A stretch of 64,000 bases of DNA from contig DKPB01000083.1 of assembly GCA_002471015.1 (NCBI GenBank), forward strand, positions 29,767 to 93,766, given 5' to 3'. This stretch comes from Stenotrophomonas sp. UBA7346 (GTDB taxonomy: Bacteria > Pseudomonadota > Gammaproteobacteria > Xanthomonadales > Xanthomonadaceae). How positions within the stretch are numbered: position 1 is the stretch's first letter; each line of letters opens with the position of its first letter. The notes under the pieces were generated by a model. It saw only the letters and a list, made by a program, of their open reading frames with translations, was not told the origin of the DNA and searched no databases. Shown piece after piece: positions 17,493 through 24,600 of this stretch. The position numbers and the translations under genes were made by a program.

Positions 17493-18416
17493 ATGGAGAA
17501 CGATATTCACAGCGCAGCGGTCGCTGGCCGCGCGCTGGTATTTGGTGGCAGTGGCCAGATTGGCGAACCCTTGTTGGCGCAGCTGCTGGCAGCTGGCTGG
17601 GAGGTGACGGCGGTGTCACGCCAAGCCCACGCCGACACACCGGGTGTCCACTGGGTGCAGGCCGATCTTTACGGCTTCTGGCGCGATGGACAGGCCTTCG
17701 ACGCGGTGATCAGCTGCGGTCCCTTGGACAATTTCGCTCGCTGGTATGCCGGATCGGATATCCACAGCCCGCGGGTGGTGGCGTTCGGCTCGACCAGTGC
17801 CGAGGTCAAGCAGGACTCGGCCGAACCGGCCGAAAGGGACGTCGCCCGCCGGCTGCGGGAAGCGGAGCAGCTGCTGTTCGCCACCGCCGCCGAACGCGGG
17901 GTGGCTGCCACCGTACTGCGCCCGACCCTGATTTACGGTGCCGGGCGCGACAAAACCCTTACCTCGATTGCGCGTATGGCCCAGCGCACGCGCCTGCTGG
18001 TATTGCCAACCTGCGCCAAGGGCATGCGGCAACCAGTGCATGTGCAGGACCTTGCCAAGTCGGTGTTGCAGGTGCTCCCTGCAGCCGCCAGCCATGGCCG
18101 GGCCTATGCGGTGGGGGGGGGGGAGGTACTGCCCTACAACCAGATGGTGCGGCGGGTCTTGGCCACGTTGCGACCGCGCCCGCTGCTGCTGCGGGTACCC
18201 ACGCCGCTCTTCGTGTGGGCGTTGCGCAAGGCGCACGGCAAGGGACGGTTGCTCGGCATGAACGAGGCGGTGCTGGAACGCATGCGTGATCCGCTGGCGT
18301 TCGACATCGAGCCGGCGCGGCGTGATTTCGGCTATGCACCGCGGGCCTTCCTGGTGCAGAGGGGAATGTTTGTCGGCATCAACGAGGGTGCCGAGGAAAC
18401 CTTGCCGGAGCACTGA
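17493..18416 (+). CDS. NAD(P)-binding SDR/epimerase-like protein with a poly(G) tract
   Basis: 307-residue Rossmann-fold protein of the extended or atypical SDR type. The nucleotide loop is VFGGSGQIGEPLL near the N-terminus, followed by FGSTSAE and LRPTLIYGAGRD at the substrate side; the usual YxxxK is not obvious. It may act on a nucleotide sugar or lipid-linked substrate. I start it at the ATG at 17493, close to the Rossmann loop. Codons 207-211 contain eleven G in a row (18113-18123), encoding V-G-G-G-E where GGC or GGT codons would be expected in this genome. Gain or loss of one G would truncate the protein at about 18261-18289. Confidence 0.8.
   Translation: MENDIHSAAVAGRALVFGGSGQIGEPLLAQLLAAGWEVTAVSRQAHADTPGVHWVQADLYGFWRDGQAFDAVISCGPLDNFARWYAGSDIHSPRVVAFGSTSAEVKQDSAEPAERDVARRLREAEQLLFATAAERGVAATVLRPTLIYGAGRDKTLTSIARMAQRTRLLVLPTCAKGMRQPVHVQDLAKSVLQVLPAAASHGRAYAVGGGEVLPYNQMVRRVLATLRPRPLLLRVPTPLFVWALRKAHGKGRLLGMNEAVLERMRDPLAFDIEPARRDFGYAPRAFLVQRGMFVGINEGAEETLPEH
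18113..18123 (+). repeat. Homopolymer tract of eleven G inside the SDR gene
   Basis: Eleven consecutive G, read GTG GGG GGG GGG GAG. Tracts of this length are known hot spots for slipped-strand changes. The present length keeps the frame open. Confidence 0.9.
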
Positions 18417-18435
18417 ACCGTGGTGGCCTGCTGCC

Positions 18436-18909
18436 TCAATAACGCCAGCCGAACTGCCGGAACAGCTTGGCCAGCACCCAGATCGGGCCGATCAGCAGGT
18501 AGGTCAGGTCGGTGAGGAAACTCGGCCGGCGGCCTTCGATCTTGTGGCCGATGAACTGCGCTATCCATGCCACCACGAACACACCGATGGCGATGTACAG
18601 CAGCATCTGGATGCCAAGCCGGTCTTCCAGCAGCCGGCAGATGCAGCCGAACACGAAGAAGATGATCAGCATGCCGATGCCCAGCGGGCGCGACAGCCGG
18701 TTGTAATAGGCCCAGGTGCCGAACATGGCGAACGCCGCCCAGATGCCATGCTGGAACCACGGCACGAGCGGCGGGATGCACCACAGCAGGGCGATGACTG
18801 ACCACAGGATCGCGGGCACCGCGATGACGTGGATGGCCTGGTTGGTGTGGTTGACGTGATCGCCGGAGTAGCTGGCGAAATAACGATCCACCGGTCGCGC
18901 AATACTCAT
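18436..18909 (-). CDS. Mpo1/DUF962-family membrane protein
   Basis: 157 residues with four hydrophobic helices. The sequence begins RPVDRYFASYSGDHVNHTNQ, with the Asp/His-rich motif (HxxxxN type) of the Mpo1/YGL010w family, and has a second His motif near FIGHKIEGRRPSF. In yeast Mpo1 is an Fe2+-dependent dioxygenase that shortens 2-hydroxy fatty acids; a similar role on hydroxylated lipids is possible here but unproven. The ATG at 18909 is chosen because the family begins there. It converges with the SDR gene with 19 bases between stops. Confidence 0.85.
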   Translation of the reverse strand: MSIARPVDRYFASYSGDHVNHTNQAIHVIAVPAILWSVIALLWCIPPLVPWFQHGIWAAFAMFGTWAYYNRLSRPLGIGMLIIFFVFGCICRLLEDRLGIQMLLYIAIGVFVVAWIAQFIGHKIEGRRPSFLTDLTYLLIGPIWVLAKLFRQFGWRY

Positions 18910-18958
18910 TCCACGTTCCCTCCCGGGTTGACTGGCAGAGCATAGCGCGGCTTCCCTA

Positions 18959-18987
18959 CGGATGCGCACGGTGGCCGTGCGCATCCG
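18959..18987. terminator. Strong hairpin after purC
   Basis: Perfect 13-bp inverted repeat CGGATGCGCACGG / CCGTGCGCATCCG with a 3-base loop, 18 bases past the purC stop and upstream of the next leftward gene. No T tract follows on either strand, so termination is likely but not certain. Confidence 0.5.
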
Positions 18988-19005
18988 TGACCGGTACTGC
19001 AGGAA

Positions 19006-19932
19006 TCAGTCGACGCTGATGCCGGCCAGCTTGTCCAGCGCTTCGGCGTACTTGGCGCGGGTGCGTTCGATCACCTCGGCCGGCAGGGCGGGGCCCGGCG
19101 CGGTCTTGTCCCAGTCCAGCGTCTCCAGGTAGTCGCGCACGAACTGCTTGTCGTAGCTGGGCGGGCTGATGCCCACCTGGTATTCGTCGGCCGGCCAGTA
19201 ACGCGAGGAGTCCGGGGTCAGCATCTCGTCCATGATGTACAGACGGCCATCGGCATCAGTGCCGAACTCGAACTTGGTGTCGGCCAGCAGGATGCCGCGT
19301 TCGGCCGCGTATTCGGCGGCGAACTTGTAGATGCGCAGGGTCGCGTCACGCACCTTCTCGGCCATGTCGGCGCCAACCGCCTTGACCATCGCGTCGAAGT
19401 CGATGTTCTCGTCGTGGTCGCCCACTGCCGCCTTGGTCGACGGGGTGAAGATGGCCTCGGGCAGCTTTTCGGCCTGCTGCAGGCCGTCGGGCAGGGCGAT
19501 GCCGCTGATCTTGCCGGTGCGCTGGTAGTCCTTCCAGCCGCTGCCGATCACGTAGCCGCGGGCAATGGCTTCCACCGGTACCGGCTTGAGCTTCTTGGTC
19601 ACTACCGCACGCTTGGCGTACAGCGCCGGGTCCACGCCTTCGGGCAGCACGCTGGCCACGTCGATGCCGGTCAGGTGGTTGGGCATCAGGTGCGCGGTCT
19701 TGGCGAACCAGAAGTTGGATACCTGGCACAGCATCTCGCCCTTGCCCGGGATCGGGTCGGGCAGCACCACGTCGAATGCCGACAGGCGGTCGGTGGCAAC
19801 CATCAACAGGTATTCGCCCGGGGGTGTTCCGGCTGGCAGACGTTCGCGCGGGATATCAAACACATCACGCACCTTGCCGCGATGGCGCAAGGGCAGGCCG
19901 GGAAGATCGGATTGCAACAGCGTGGTCGGCAC
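19006..19932 (-). CDS. purC: Phosphoribosylaminoimidazole-succinocarboxamide synthase
   Basis: SAICAR synthetase, an ATP-dependent purine biosynthesis enzyme joining aspartate to CAIR. Core sequences: RHRGKVRDVFDI at the N-terminus, VPVEAIARGYVIGSGWKDY, and LADTKFEFGTDADGRLYIMD. I chose the GTG at 19932 (product 308 residues, VPTTLLQSDLPG) because AGGAG lies 5 bases before it and the family starts here; the open frame runs another 128 codons upstream without support. This is the longer bacterial/yeast-type form. It stands apart from purD and purH at 56-60 kb. Confidence 0.95.
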   Translation of the reverse strand: MPTTLLQSDLPGLPLRHRGKVRDVFDIPRERLPAGTPPGEYLLMVATDRLSAFDVVLPDPIPGKGEMLCQVSNFWFAKTAHLMPNHLTGIDVASVLPEGVDPALYAKRAVVTKKLKPVPVEAIARGYVIGSGWKDYQRTGKISGIALPDGLQQAEKLPEAIFTPSTKAAVGDHDENIDFDAMVKAVGADMAEKVRDATLRIYKFAAEYAAERGILLADTKFEFGTDADGRLYIMDEMLTPDSSRYWPADEYQVGISPPSYDKQFVRDYLETLDWDKTAPGPALPAEVIERTRAKYAEALDKLAGISVD

Positions 19933-20097
19933 GGGCACTCCTGGGACTTGGCAATGAATGCCGCCGGCGTGGAGGACCCGGGTCTGGAGGACCCGCAGGG
20001 CCCGCGGCTGGTCGGCGGGCGGCCTAGTGTACGGCGGGATTGGGCCGCTGTGGCATAAAATGCACGTCTTGATTGTCCTCAGGCCATTCGCCCACCC

Positions 20098-20427
20098 ATG
20101 CGCTGGTACGGAAAACTGTTCGGTTTCATTGCCGGGGCCCTGCTTTTCAGGCCCAACCCCTTGTTTGGCGGGATAATTGGCCTGTTGCTGGGGCATGCCT
20201 TCGACAGCGACTGGTTCAAGCTGGGCAAAGACCTGCCGTACCGTGAGCTGGGGGTCCCCCGCGACGCCACCGACGCCGAGATCGACCTGGCCTACCGCCG
20301 CCTGATGTCCCAGTACCACCCCGACAAAGTGGCCGGCGCCGCCCCCGAGCTGCGCGCCCAGGCTGAAAAGAAGGCCCGGCAGATCAACGCCGCCTACGAC
20401 CGCATCAAAACCCTGCGCAAGCGCTGA
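20098..20427 (+). CDS. Membrane-anchored J-domain protein
   Basis: 109 residues. A single hydrophobic N-terminal region with glycine-rich FGGIIGLLLGHAFD (about 5-35) resembles the membrane anchor of DjlA. It runs straight into a J domain (about 46-105) with the HPD tripeptide at 74-76 (SQYHPDK). The central TerB-like domain of DjlA is absent, so this is a minimal version. It probably recruits DnaK to the inner membrane. Eleven bases separate it from rpe, suggesting one transcript. Confidence 0.88.
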   Translation: MRWYGKLFGFIAGALLFRPNPLFGGIIGLLLGHAFDSDWFKLGKDLPYRELGVPRDATDAEIDLAYRRLMSQYHPDKVAGAAPELRAQAEKKARQINAAYDRIKTLRKR

Positions 20428-20438
20428 AAGGCTCCGTC

Positions 20439-21113
20439 ATGTCCAACTGCATCATCGCGCCGTCCATTCTCTCGGCCAATTTCGCCAAGCTCGGCGAGGA
20501 GGTCGACAACGTGTTGGCCGCCGGCGCCGACTGGGTCCATTTCGACGTGATGGACAACCATTACGTGCCCAACCTGACCATCGGCCCGATGGTCTGCCAG
20601 GCGCTGCGCAAGCATGGCGTCACCGCGCCCATCGACGTGCACCTGATGGTGGAGCCGGTGGACCGCATCGTGCCGGACTTCGCCGAGGCTGGCGCCAGCA
20701 TCATCAGCTTCCACCCGGAAGCCAGCCGCCACGTCCACCGCACCATCCAGCTGATCAAGTCGCATGGCTGCAAGGCCGGGCTGGTGCTGAACCCGGCCAC
20801 CCCGGTCGAAGTGCTGGACTGGGTGCTGGAAGACCTGGACCTGGTGCTGCTGATGTCGGTCAACCCGGGCTTCGGCGGCCAGGCCTTCATCCCGTCGACG
20901 CTGGACAAGCTACGCGCGGTGCGGGCGATGATCGACAAGCTCGGCAAGCCGGTGCTGCTGGAAGTGGACGGCGGGGTCAAGGCCGACAACATCGGCGAGA
21001 TCGCTGCTGCCGGTGCCGATGCCTTCGTTGCCGGTTCGGCCATCTTCAACGCGCCCGACTACGCTGAGATGATCAGCAAGATGCGCGGCAATGTCGCTGC
21101 GGCGCGAGGCTGA
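20439..21113 (+). CDS. rpe: Ribulose-phosphate 3-epimerase
   Basis: 224-residue TIM-barrel enzyme of the pentose phosphate pathway, interconverting ribulose-5-P and xylulose-5-P. Metal and catalytic motifs: IIAPSILSANF, HFDVMDNHYVPNLTIG, DVHLMVEP, ISFHPEA, SVNPGFGGQ and LEVDGGVKADNI. Complete. It is followed after three bases by a GNAT gene; in many xanthomonads rpe lies upstream of trpE, as here. Confidence 0.97.
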   Translation: MSNCIIAPSILSANFAKLGEEVDNVLAAGADWVHFDVMDNHYVPNLTIGPMVCQALRKHGVTAPIDVHLMVEPVDRIVPDFAEAGASIISFHPEASRHVHRTIQLIKSHGCKAGLVLNPATPVEVLDWVLEDLDLVLLMSVNPGFGGQAFIPSTLDKLRAVRAMIDKLGKPVLLEVDGGVKADNIGEIAAAGADAFVAGSAIFNAPDYAEMISKMRGNVAAARG

Positions 21114-21116
21114 GCG

Positions 21117-21608
21117 ATGAGCGCGGCTGAAGTGCAGATCCGTCCGGCCATCGCCGATGACGCAGGCCTGATCCTGCACTTCATCCGCGAGTTGGCCATC
21201 TACGAGAAAGCCGAATCCTCGGTGCAGACCGACGAGGCCGGCATTCGTGCCAGCCTGTTTGCTGCCGATGCCAAGGCACAGGCCCTGATCTGCGAGCGCG
21301 GCGGTCAGGCCATCGGTTACGCGGTGTTCTTCTACAACTACTCGACCTGGTTGGGTCGCAATGGCATCTACCTGGAAGACCTGTACGTCAGCCCCGATGC
21401 GCGCGGCAGCGGGGCCGGCAAGGCTCTGCTGCAGCACATTGCCAAGCTGGCGGTGGAGCAGGGCTGCGGCCGCTTCGAATGGTCGGTGCTGGACTGGAAC
21501 ACCCCGGCCATCGATTTCTACAAGGCCGCCGGCGCGGTAGCGCAGGACGAATGGACGGTCTACCGCCTGCAAGGCGAAGCGCTGCAGAAATTCGCCAAAG
21601 GCGGCTGA
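21117..21608 (+). CDS. GNAT-family N-acetyltransferase
   Basis: 163 residues with the GNAT fold. Motif A (acetyl-CoA binding) is YVSPDARGSGAGKALL (about 87-102), preceded by NGIYLEDL, and followed by WSVLDWNTPAIDFYKAAGA, the usual motif B. This resembles the diamine or thialysine acetyltransferase (SSAT-like) subgroup in the sequence YSTWLGRNGIYLEDLYV. The substrate is therefore plausibly a polyamine or lysine analogue, with low certainty. It is tightly coupled to rpe. Three SMAG repeats follow. Confidence 0.88.
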   Translation: MSAAEVQIRPAIADDAGLILHFIRELAIYEKAESSVQTDEAGIRASLFAADAKAQALICERGGQAIGYAVFFYNYSTWLGRNGIYLEDLYVSPDARGSGAGKALLQHIAKLAVEQGCGRFEWSVLDWNTPAIDFYKAAGAVAQDEWTVYRLQGEALQKFAKGG

Positions 21609-21611
21609 ACC

Positions 21612-21745
21612 GTAGTGCCGAGCCATGCTCGGCAGAGGCTTCACCGACAATGCCAAGGTAGTGCCGAGCCATGCTCGGCAGGGGCTTCACCTGTGATCTT
21701 TGGAATTCCCCGGTAATGCCCCAGCCGAGCATGGCTCGGCTCTAC
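21612..21745. repeat. Three SMAG repeats (two direct, one inverted)
   Basis: Copies at 21612-21634 and 21658-21680 read GTAGTGCCGAGCCATGCTCG; the copy at 21723-21745 is inverted and ends CTCTAC. They follow the GNAT stop by four bases. Confidence 0.9.
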
Positions 21746-21754
21746 AGGTGAAGC

Positions 21755-21784
21755 AAAAAAAAGCCGCAACGTTGCCGTTGCGGC
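21755..21784 (-). terminator. Intrinsic terminator on the minus strand
   Basis: GCCGCAACG stem with a 4-base loop and an eight-base T tract in the leftward direction. On the plus strand no T tract follows, so it cannot serve the rpe-GNAT transcript. Confidence 0.75.
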
Positions 21785-21845
21785 CGGGGAATCATCGGAG
21801 GCTGATCCTGCCTCCATCCATCGTCCTTGCTATGGCCTTTCATTC
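21755..21845 (-). ncRNA. Candidate small RNA with orphan terminator
   Basis: On the minus strand, a 9-bp stem GCCGCAACG / CGTTGCGGC (21784-21763) is followed by eight T (21762-21755), a textbook intrinsic terminator. No minus-strand gene leads into it. Just before it lie GGAGGC-AGGATCA-GCCTCC, a 6-bp hairpin with AGGA in its loop, and further GGA motifs (AAGGA, ATGGA twice). This looks like a short structured RNA of about 80-100 bases that might bind an RsmA/CsrA-type protein. The 5' end is not defined and I see no convincing promoter. Confidence 0.45.
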
Positions 21846-21930
21846 TCCGGATGCGCTGTGACAACACAGTGACATTCACCCGCCTGCTGCAATCCCCTTG
21901 CTAGGCTGCGCGCCTTTCCTGGAGATCCGC

Positions 21931-22860
21931 ATGCAAGCAGCACCCTGGTACCTGATCCTCAATGGCAAATCCGCTGGCGACGATGGCGTGCGCGATGCAG
22001 TGACGCAGGTCCGTGAAAAAGGGCAGCGTCTGCAGGTGCGGGTGACCTGGGAAGCCGGCGACGCCGAGCGCTATGTGCGCGAAGCCATCGCCGCGCAGGC
22101 GCAGCTGCTGATTGCAGGCGGCGGCGACGGCACCTTGAGCGAAGTCGCCGAGGCGCTGGCGCACACGGGGCAGGATGCGGCGCGATTGCCGGCCTTGGCC
22201 TTGCTGCCATTGGGCACCGCCAACGACTTCGCCACGGCTGCGGGCATTCCGTTCGAACCGTTGCCGGCATTGCAGCTGCCAGCACATACACAGGCGCGCA
22301 CCATCGATCTGCTGCGCGTGGAGGGCGATGGCAAGGTCCACTGGTGTGCCAACCTGGCCAGCGGCGGCTTTGGCACCGAAGTGACGGTGGAAACCCATGA
22401 AGGCCTGAAGAAGATGCTCGGTGGCCTGGCTTACGTGATCACCGGGATCGGCAAGCTCGGGCGGATCGAGCCGATCCAGGCACGCATCCGTGGCGAGGAT
22501 TTCGAATGGCAGGGCGGTTTCATTGCACTTGGTATCGGCAATGGCCGCCAGGCCGGTGGCGGCCAGCAGCTATGCCCCGATGCGCTGTTGGATGACGGCT
22601 TGCTGGACCTGACCATCATTCCAGAGCTGTCCGGCGAACTGATGACCACCCTCGGCACCTTGTTCAGCGAAGGCAAGCATGCGGCGTTGGAGCAGGTGGC
22701 TGAACGTGCACGGCTGCGCGAGCTGTGGATCGAGGCCGAGCAACCGCTGACCCTGAACCTGGATGGCGAACCCCTGCAGGCCCGGCGCTTCCACGTCCAG
22801 TGTGTAGCGGGGCGGGTGCGCATGCATCTGCCGGCCGCAACCCCCTTGCTGCGCGGTTGA
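21931..22860 (+). CDS. YegS-like lipid/diacylglycerol kinase
   Basis: 309-residue kinase of the diacylglycerol kinase catalytic family, acting on a membrane lipid in E. coli YegS (phosphatidylglycerol in vitro). The nucleotide loop is GGGDGTLSEV at about residues 61-70, followed by LPLGTANDFA and, in the C-terminal half, DALLDDGLLDLTII and LNLDGEP. The ATG at 21931 (MQAAPWYLILNGKS) is supported by GGAGA 6 bases before. It stands between the candidate small RNA and the trp leader. Confidence 0.92.
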   Translation: MQAAPWYLILNGKSAGDDGVRDAVTQVREKGQRLQVRVTWEAGDAERYVREAIAAQAQLLIAGGGDGTLSEVAEALAHTGQDAARLPALALLPLGTANDFATAAGIPFEPLPALQLPAHTQARTIDLLRVEGDGKVHWCANLASGGFGTEVTVETHEGLKKMLGGLAYVITGIGKLGRIEPIQARIRGEDFEWQGGFIALGIGNGRQAGGGQQLCPDALLDDGLLDLTIIPELSGELMTTLGTLFSEGKHAALEQVAERARLRELWIEAEQPLTLNLDGEPLQARRFHVQCVAGRVRMHLPAATPLLRG

Positions 22861-22933
22861 ATCGTTGCCGCTGCAAGCAAATCGCCATGCTGCGGATGCA
22901 CACCGGGCATCAATCTTGCGGTAGAGTTGGCCG

Positions 22934-23083
22934 GTGCCCATTCTGACGACCAAGCGTTCCCTTTCTTCCGCTCGCCGCTGGTGGCGATGGTGGCCCGTTG
23001 CCGTCGTCCGTACCGCCACCGTCGATTCCCGGAAGGAAAGCCGTCTTGATCACGCAAGAGCAGTTCCAGCAGCTGGCCGCTGA
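22934..23083 (+). CDS. Putative trp leader peptide (tandem Trp codons)
   Basis: 49-codon ORF from a GTG at 22934, just upstream of and overlapping trpE. Codons 16-20 read TGG TGG CGA TGG TGG, giving RRWWRWWP, a strong excess of the amino acid made by the pathway. It ends inside trpE at a TGA (23081-23083). The sequence CTTTCTTCCG (22961-22970) just ahead of the Trp codons is complementary to the trpE ribosome-binding site CGGAAGGAAAG (23030-23040), apart from one bulged G. A ribosome waiting at the Trp codons would cover the first segment and free the second. The leader start has only a weak ribosome-binding site. Confidence 0.6.
   Translation: MPILTTKRSLSSARRWWRWWPVAVVRTATVDSRKESRLDHARAVPAAGR
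22961..23048 (+). promoter_or_regulatory. Predicted translational attenuator of trpE
   Basis: Outer stem: CTTTCTTCCG with CGGAAGGAAAG (the trpE ribosome-binding site). Inner stem: GGTGGC within the Trp codons (22980-22985) with GCCACC (23015-23020). Together they can form one long hairpin that hides the trpE start. No T tract follows, so the likely control is over translation rather than by transcription termination. Confidence 0.5.
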
Positions 23084-24536
23084 AGGCCACAGCGCACACC
23101 CGCATAATTTCGTCCCCGTCGTCCGTGAAGTGCTGTCCGACCTGGACACGCCGCTTTCGGTCTATCTGAAACTCGCCGACGGCCCGTATACCTACCTGTT
23201 TGAATCGGTCGAAGGCGGCGAACGTTTCGGGCGCTATTCCATCATCGGCCTGCCTGCGCGCCGCATTTACAGCTTCCGCGGGCATACGCTGGAAGTCAGC
23301 GAGCTGGGCGAAGTGGTCGAGCGCCGTGAAGTGGCCGATCCGCTGGCCGAGGTGGAAGTGCTGCGCAAGCAGTATTCGGTGCCGCAGCTGGACGGCCTGC
23401 CGGGCTTCACCGGCGGCCTGGTTGGCTGGTTCGGCTTCGAGTGCATCCAGTACATCGAGCCGCACCTGGGCGCGGGCGAAAAGCCTGATGAGCTGGGTAC
23501 GCCCGACATCCTGCTGATGCTGTCCGAAGAGCTGGCGGTGTTCGACAACCTCAAGGGCCGCCTGTACCTGATCGTGCACGCCGACCCGGCGCAGCCGCAG
23601 GCCTGGGCGCGCGCCAACCGTCGCCTCGATGAGCTGGCCCACCGCCTGCGTCAGGGCGGCGCCGGTTACCCGCAGTCGCAGGTGTCCGACGCCATCGACG
23701 AGCAGGATTTCCAGTCCTCGTTCACCCGCGAGGAATACCATGCGGTGGTGCGCAAGGCGCAGGAATACGTGCGTGCCGGCGATATCTTCCAGGTCGTGCC
23801 CAGCCAGCGCCTGCGCGTGCCGTTCCGCGCGCGGCCGATCGATGTGTACCGCGCGCTGCGTGCGTTGAACCCGTCGCCGTACATGTATTTCATCGATGTT
23901 GGCGGCACCCAGGTGGTCGGCTCCTCGCCGGAGATCCTGGCGCGCCTGCGCGATGGCATCGTCACCGTGCGTCCCATCGCGGGCACCCGTCCACGCGGCG
24001 CCACGCCGGAACTGGACAAGGCACTGGAAGTCGAGCTGCTGGCCGACCCCAAGGAGCGTGCCGAGCATGTGATGCTGATCGACCTCGGCCGCAATGACGT
24101 GGGCCGCGTCGCCGAACCGGGCACGGTCAAGGTCGGCGAGCAGTTCGTGATCGAACGCTACAGCCACGTCATGCATATCGTCAGCGAGGTCACCGGCACC
24201 TTGAAGGCCGGCCTGAGCTACAGCGATGTGATGCGCGCGACCTTCCCGGCTGGCACCGTCAGCGGTGCGCCGAAGATCCGTGCGCTGGAGATCATCCGCG
24301 AGCTGGAGCCGGTCAAGCGCAATGTCTATTCCGGCGCAGTCGGCTACATCGGCTGGAACGGCGATGCCGATACCGCCATCGCGATTCGCACTGCGGTGAT
24401 CCAGGACGGTTACCTGTACGTGCAGGCCGGCGGCGGCGTGGTCTATGACTCCGATCCCGATGCCGAATGGCAGGAAACCATGAACAAGGGCCGCGCGCTG
24501 TTCCGTGCGGTGGCGCAGGCAGCGAAGGGGCTGTAA
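23046..24536 (+). CDS. trpE: Anthranilate synthase component I
   Basis: 496 residues; converts chorismate to anthranilate with ammonia supplied by TrpG, the first committed step to tryptophan. The TTG at 23046 is chosen because GGAAGGAAAG ends 5 bases before it and the product then starts with the family pattern ITQEQFQQLA. Feedback-site region: YLFESVEGGERFGRYS. Chorismate-site motifs: PSPYMYFIDVG, PIAGTRPRGATPE, LLADPKERAEH, LIDLGRNDVGRV, AGTVSGAPKIRA and QAGGGVVYDSDP. Complete. trpG lies 830 bases downstream, separated by a SIMPL gene. Expression is probably set by the overlapping Trp-rich leader. Confidence 0.96.
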   Translation: MITQEQFQQLAAEGHSAHPHNFVPVVREVLSDLDTPLSVYLKLADGPYTYLFESVEGGERFGRYSIIGLPARRIYSFRGHTLEVSELGEVVERREVADPLAEVEVLRKQYSVPQLDGLPGFTGGLVGWFGFECIQYIEPHLGAGEKPDELGTPDILLMLSEELAVFDNLKGRLYLIVHADPAQPQAWARANRRLDELAHRLRQGGAGYPQSQVSDAIDEQDFQSSFTREEYHAVVRKAQEYVRAGDIFQVVPSQRLRVPFRARPIDVYRALRALNPSPYMYFIDVGGTQVVGSSPEILARLRDGIVTVRPIAGTRPRGATPELDKALEVELLADPKERAEHVMLIDLGRNDVGRVAEPGTVKVGEQFVIERYSHVMHIVSEVTGTLKAGLSYSDVMRATFPAGTVSGAPKIRALEIIRELEPVKRNVYSGAVGYIGWNGDADTAIAIRTAVIQDGYLYVQAGGGVVYDSDPDAEWQETMNKGRALFRAVAQAAKGL

Positions 24537-24600
24537 GCGGCCCGTGACTGTACCGTAGTGATCTCCCCGTTGTCCCTCTCATCATGACAAGGAGTGCCGC

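Larger units (their letters stand above)
21609..21930. other. 322-base gap: SMAG repeats and a candidate small RNA
   Basis: The left part holds three SMAG copies. The right part (21755-21850) carries a minus-strand intrinsic terminator and hairpin not explained by any annotated gene, and CTGTGACAACACAG (21856-21869), an inverted repeat upstream of the lipid kinase gene. Confidence 0.6.

Noticed and set aside
17357..18289. Alternative 310-codon frame across the SDR gene
   Set aside because: Overlaps the SDR gene in another frame, with Arg/Gly-rich noise; the Rossmann motif is only in the chosen frame.
21851..21875. Clp/CRP binding site from TGTGACAACACAGTGACA
   Set aside because: Only one TGTGA half matches; the spacing to a TCACA half is wrong.
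22431..24176. Long minus-strand open frame across yegS and trpE
   Set aside because: Antisense to two certain genes, no ribosome-binding site, and composition typical of an antisense shadow.
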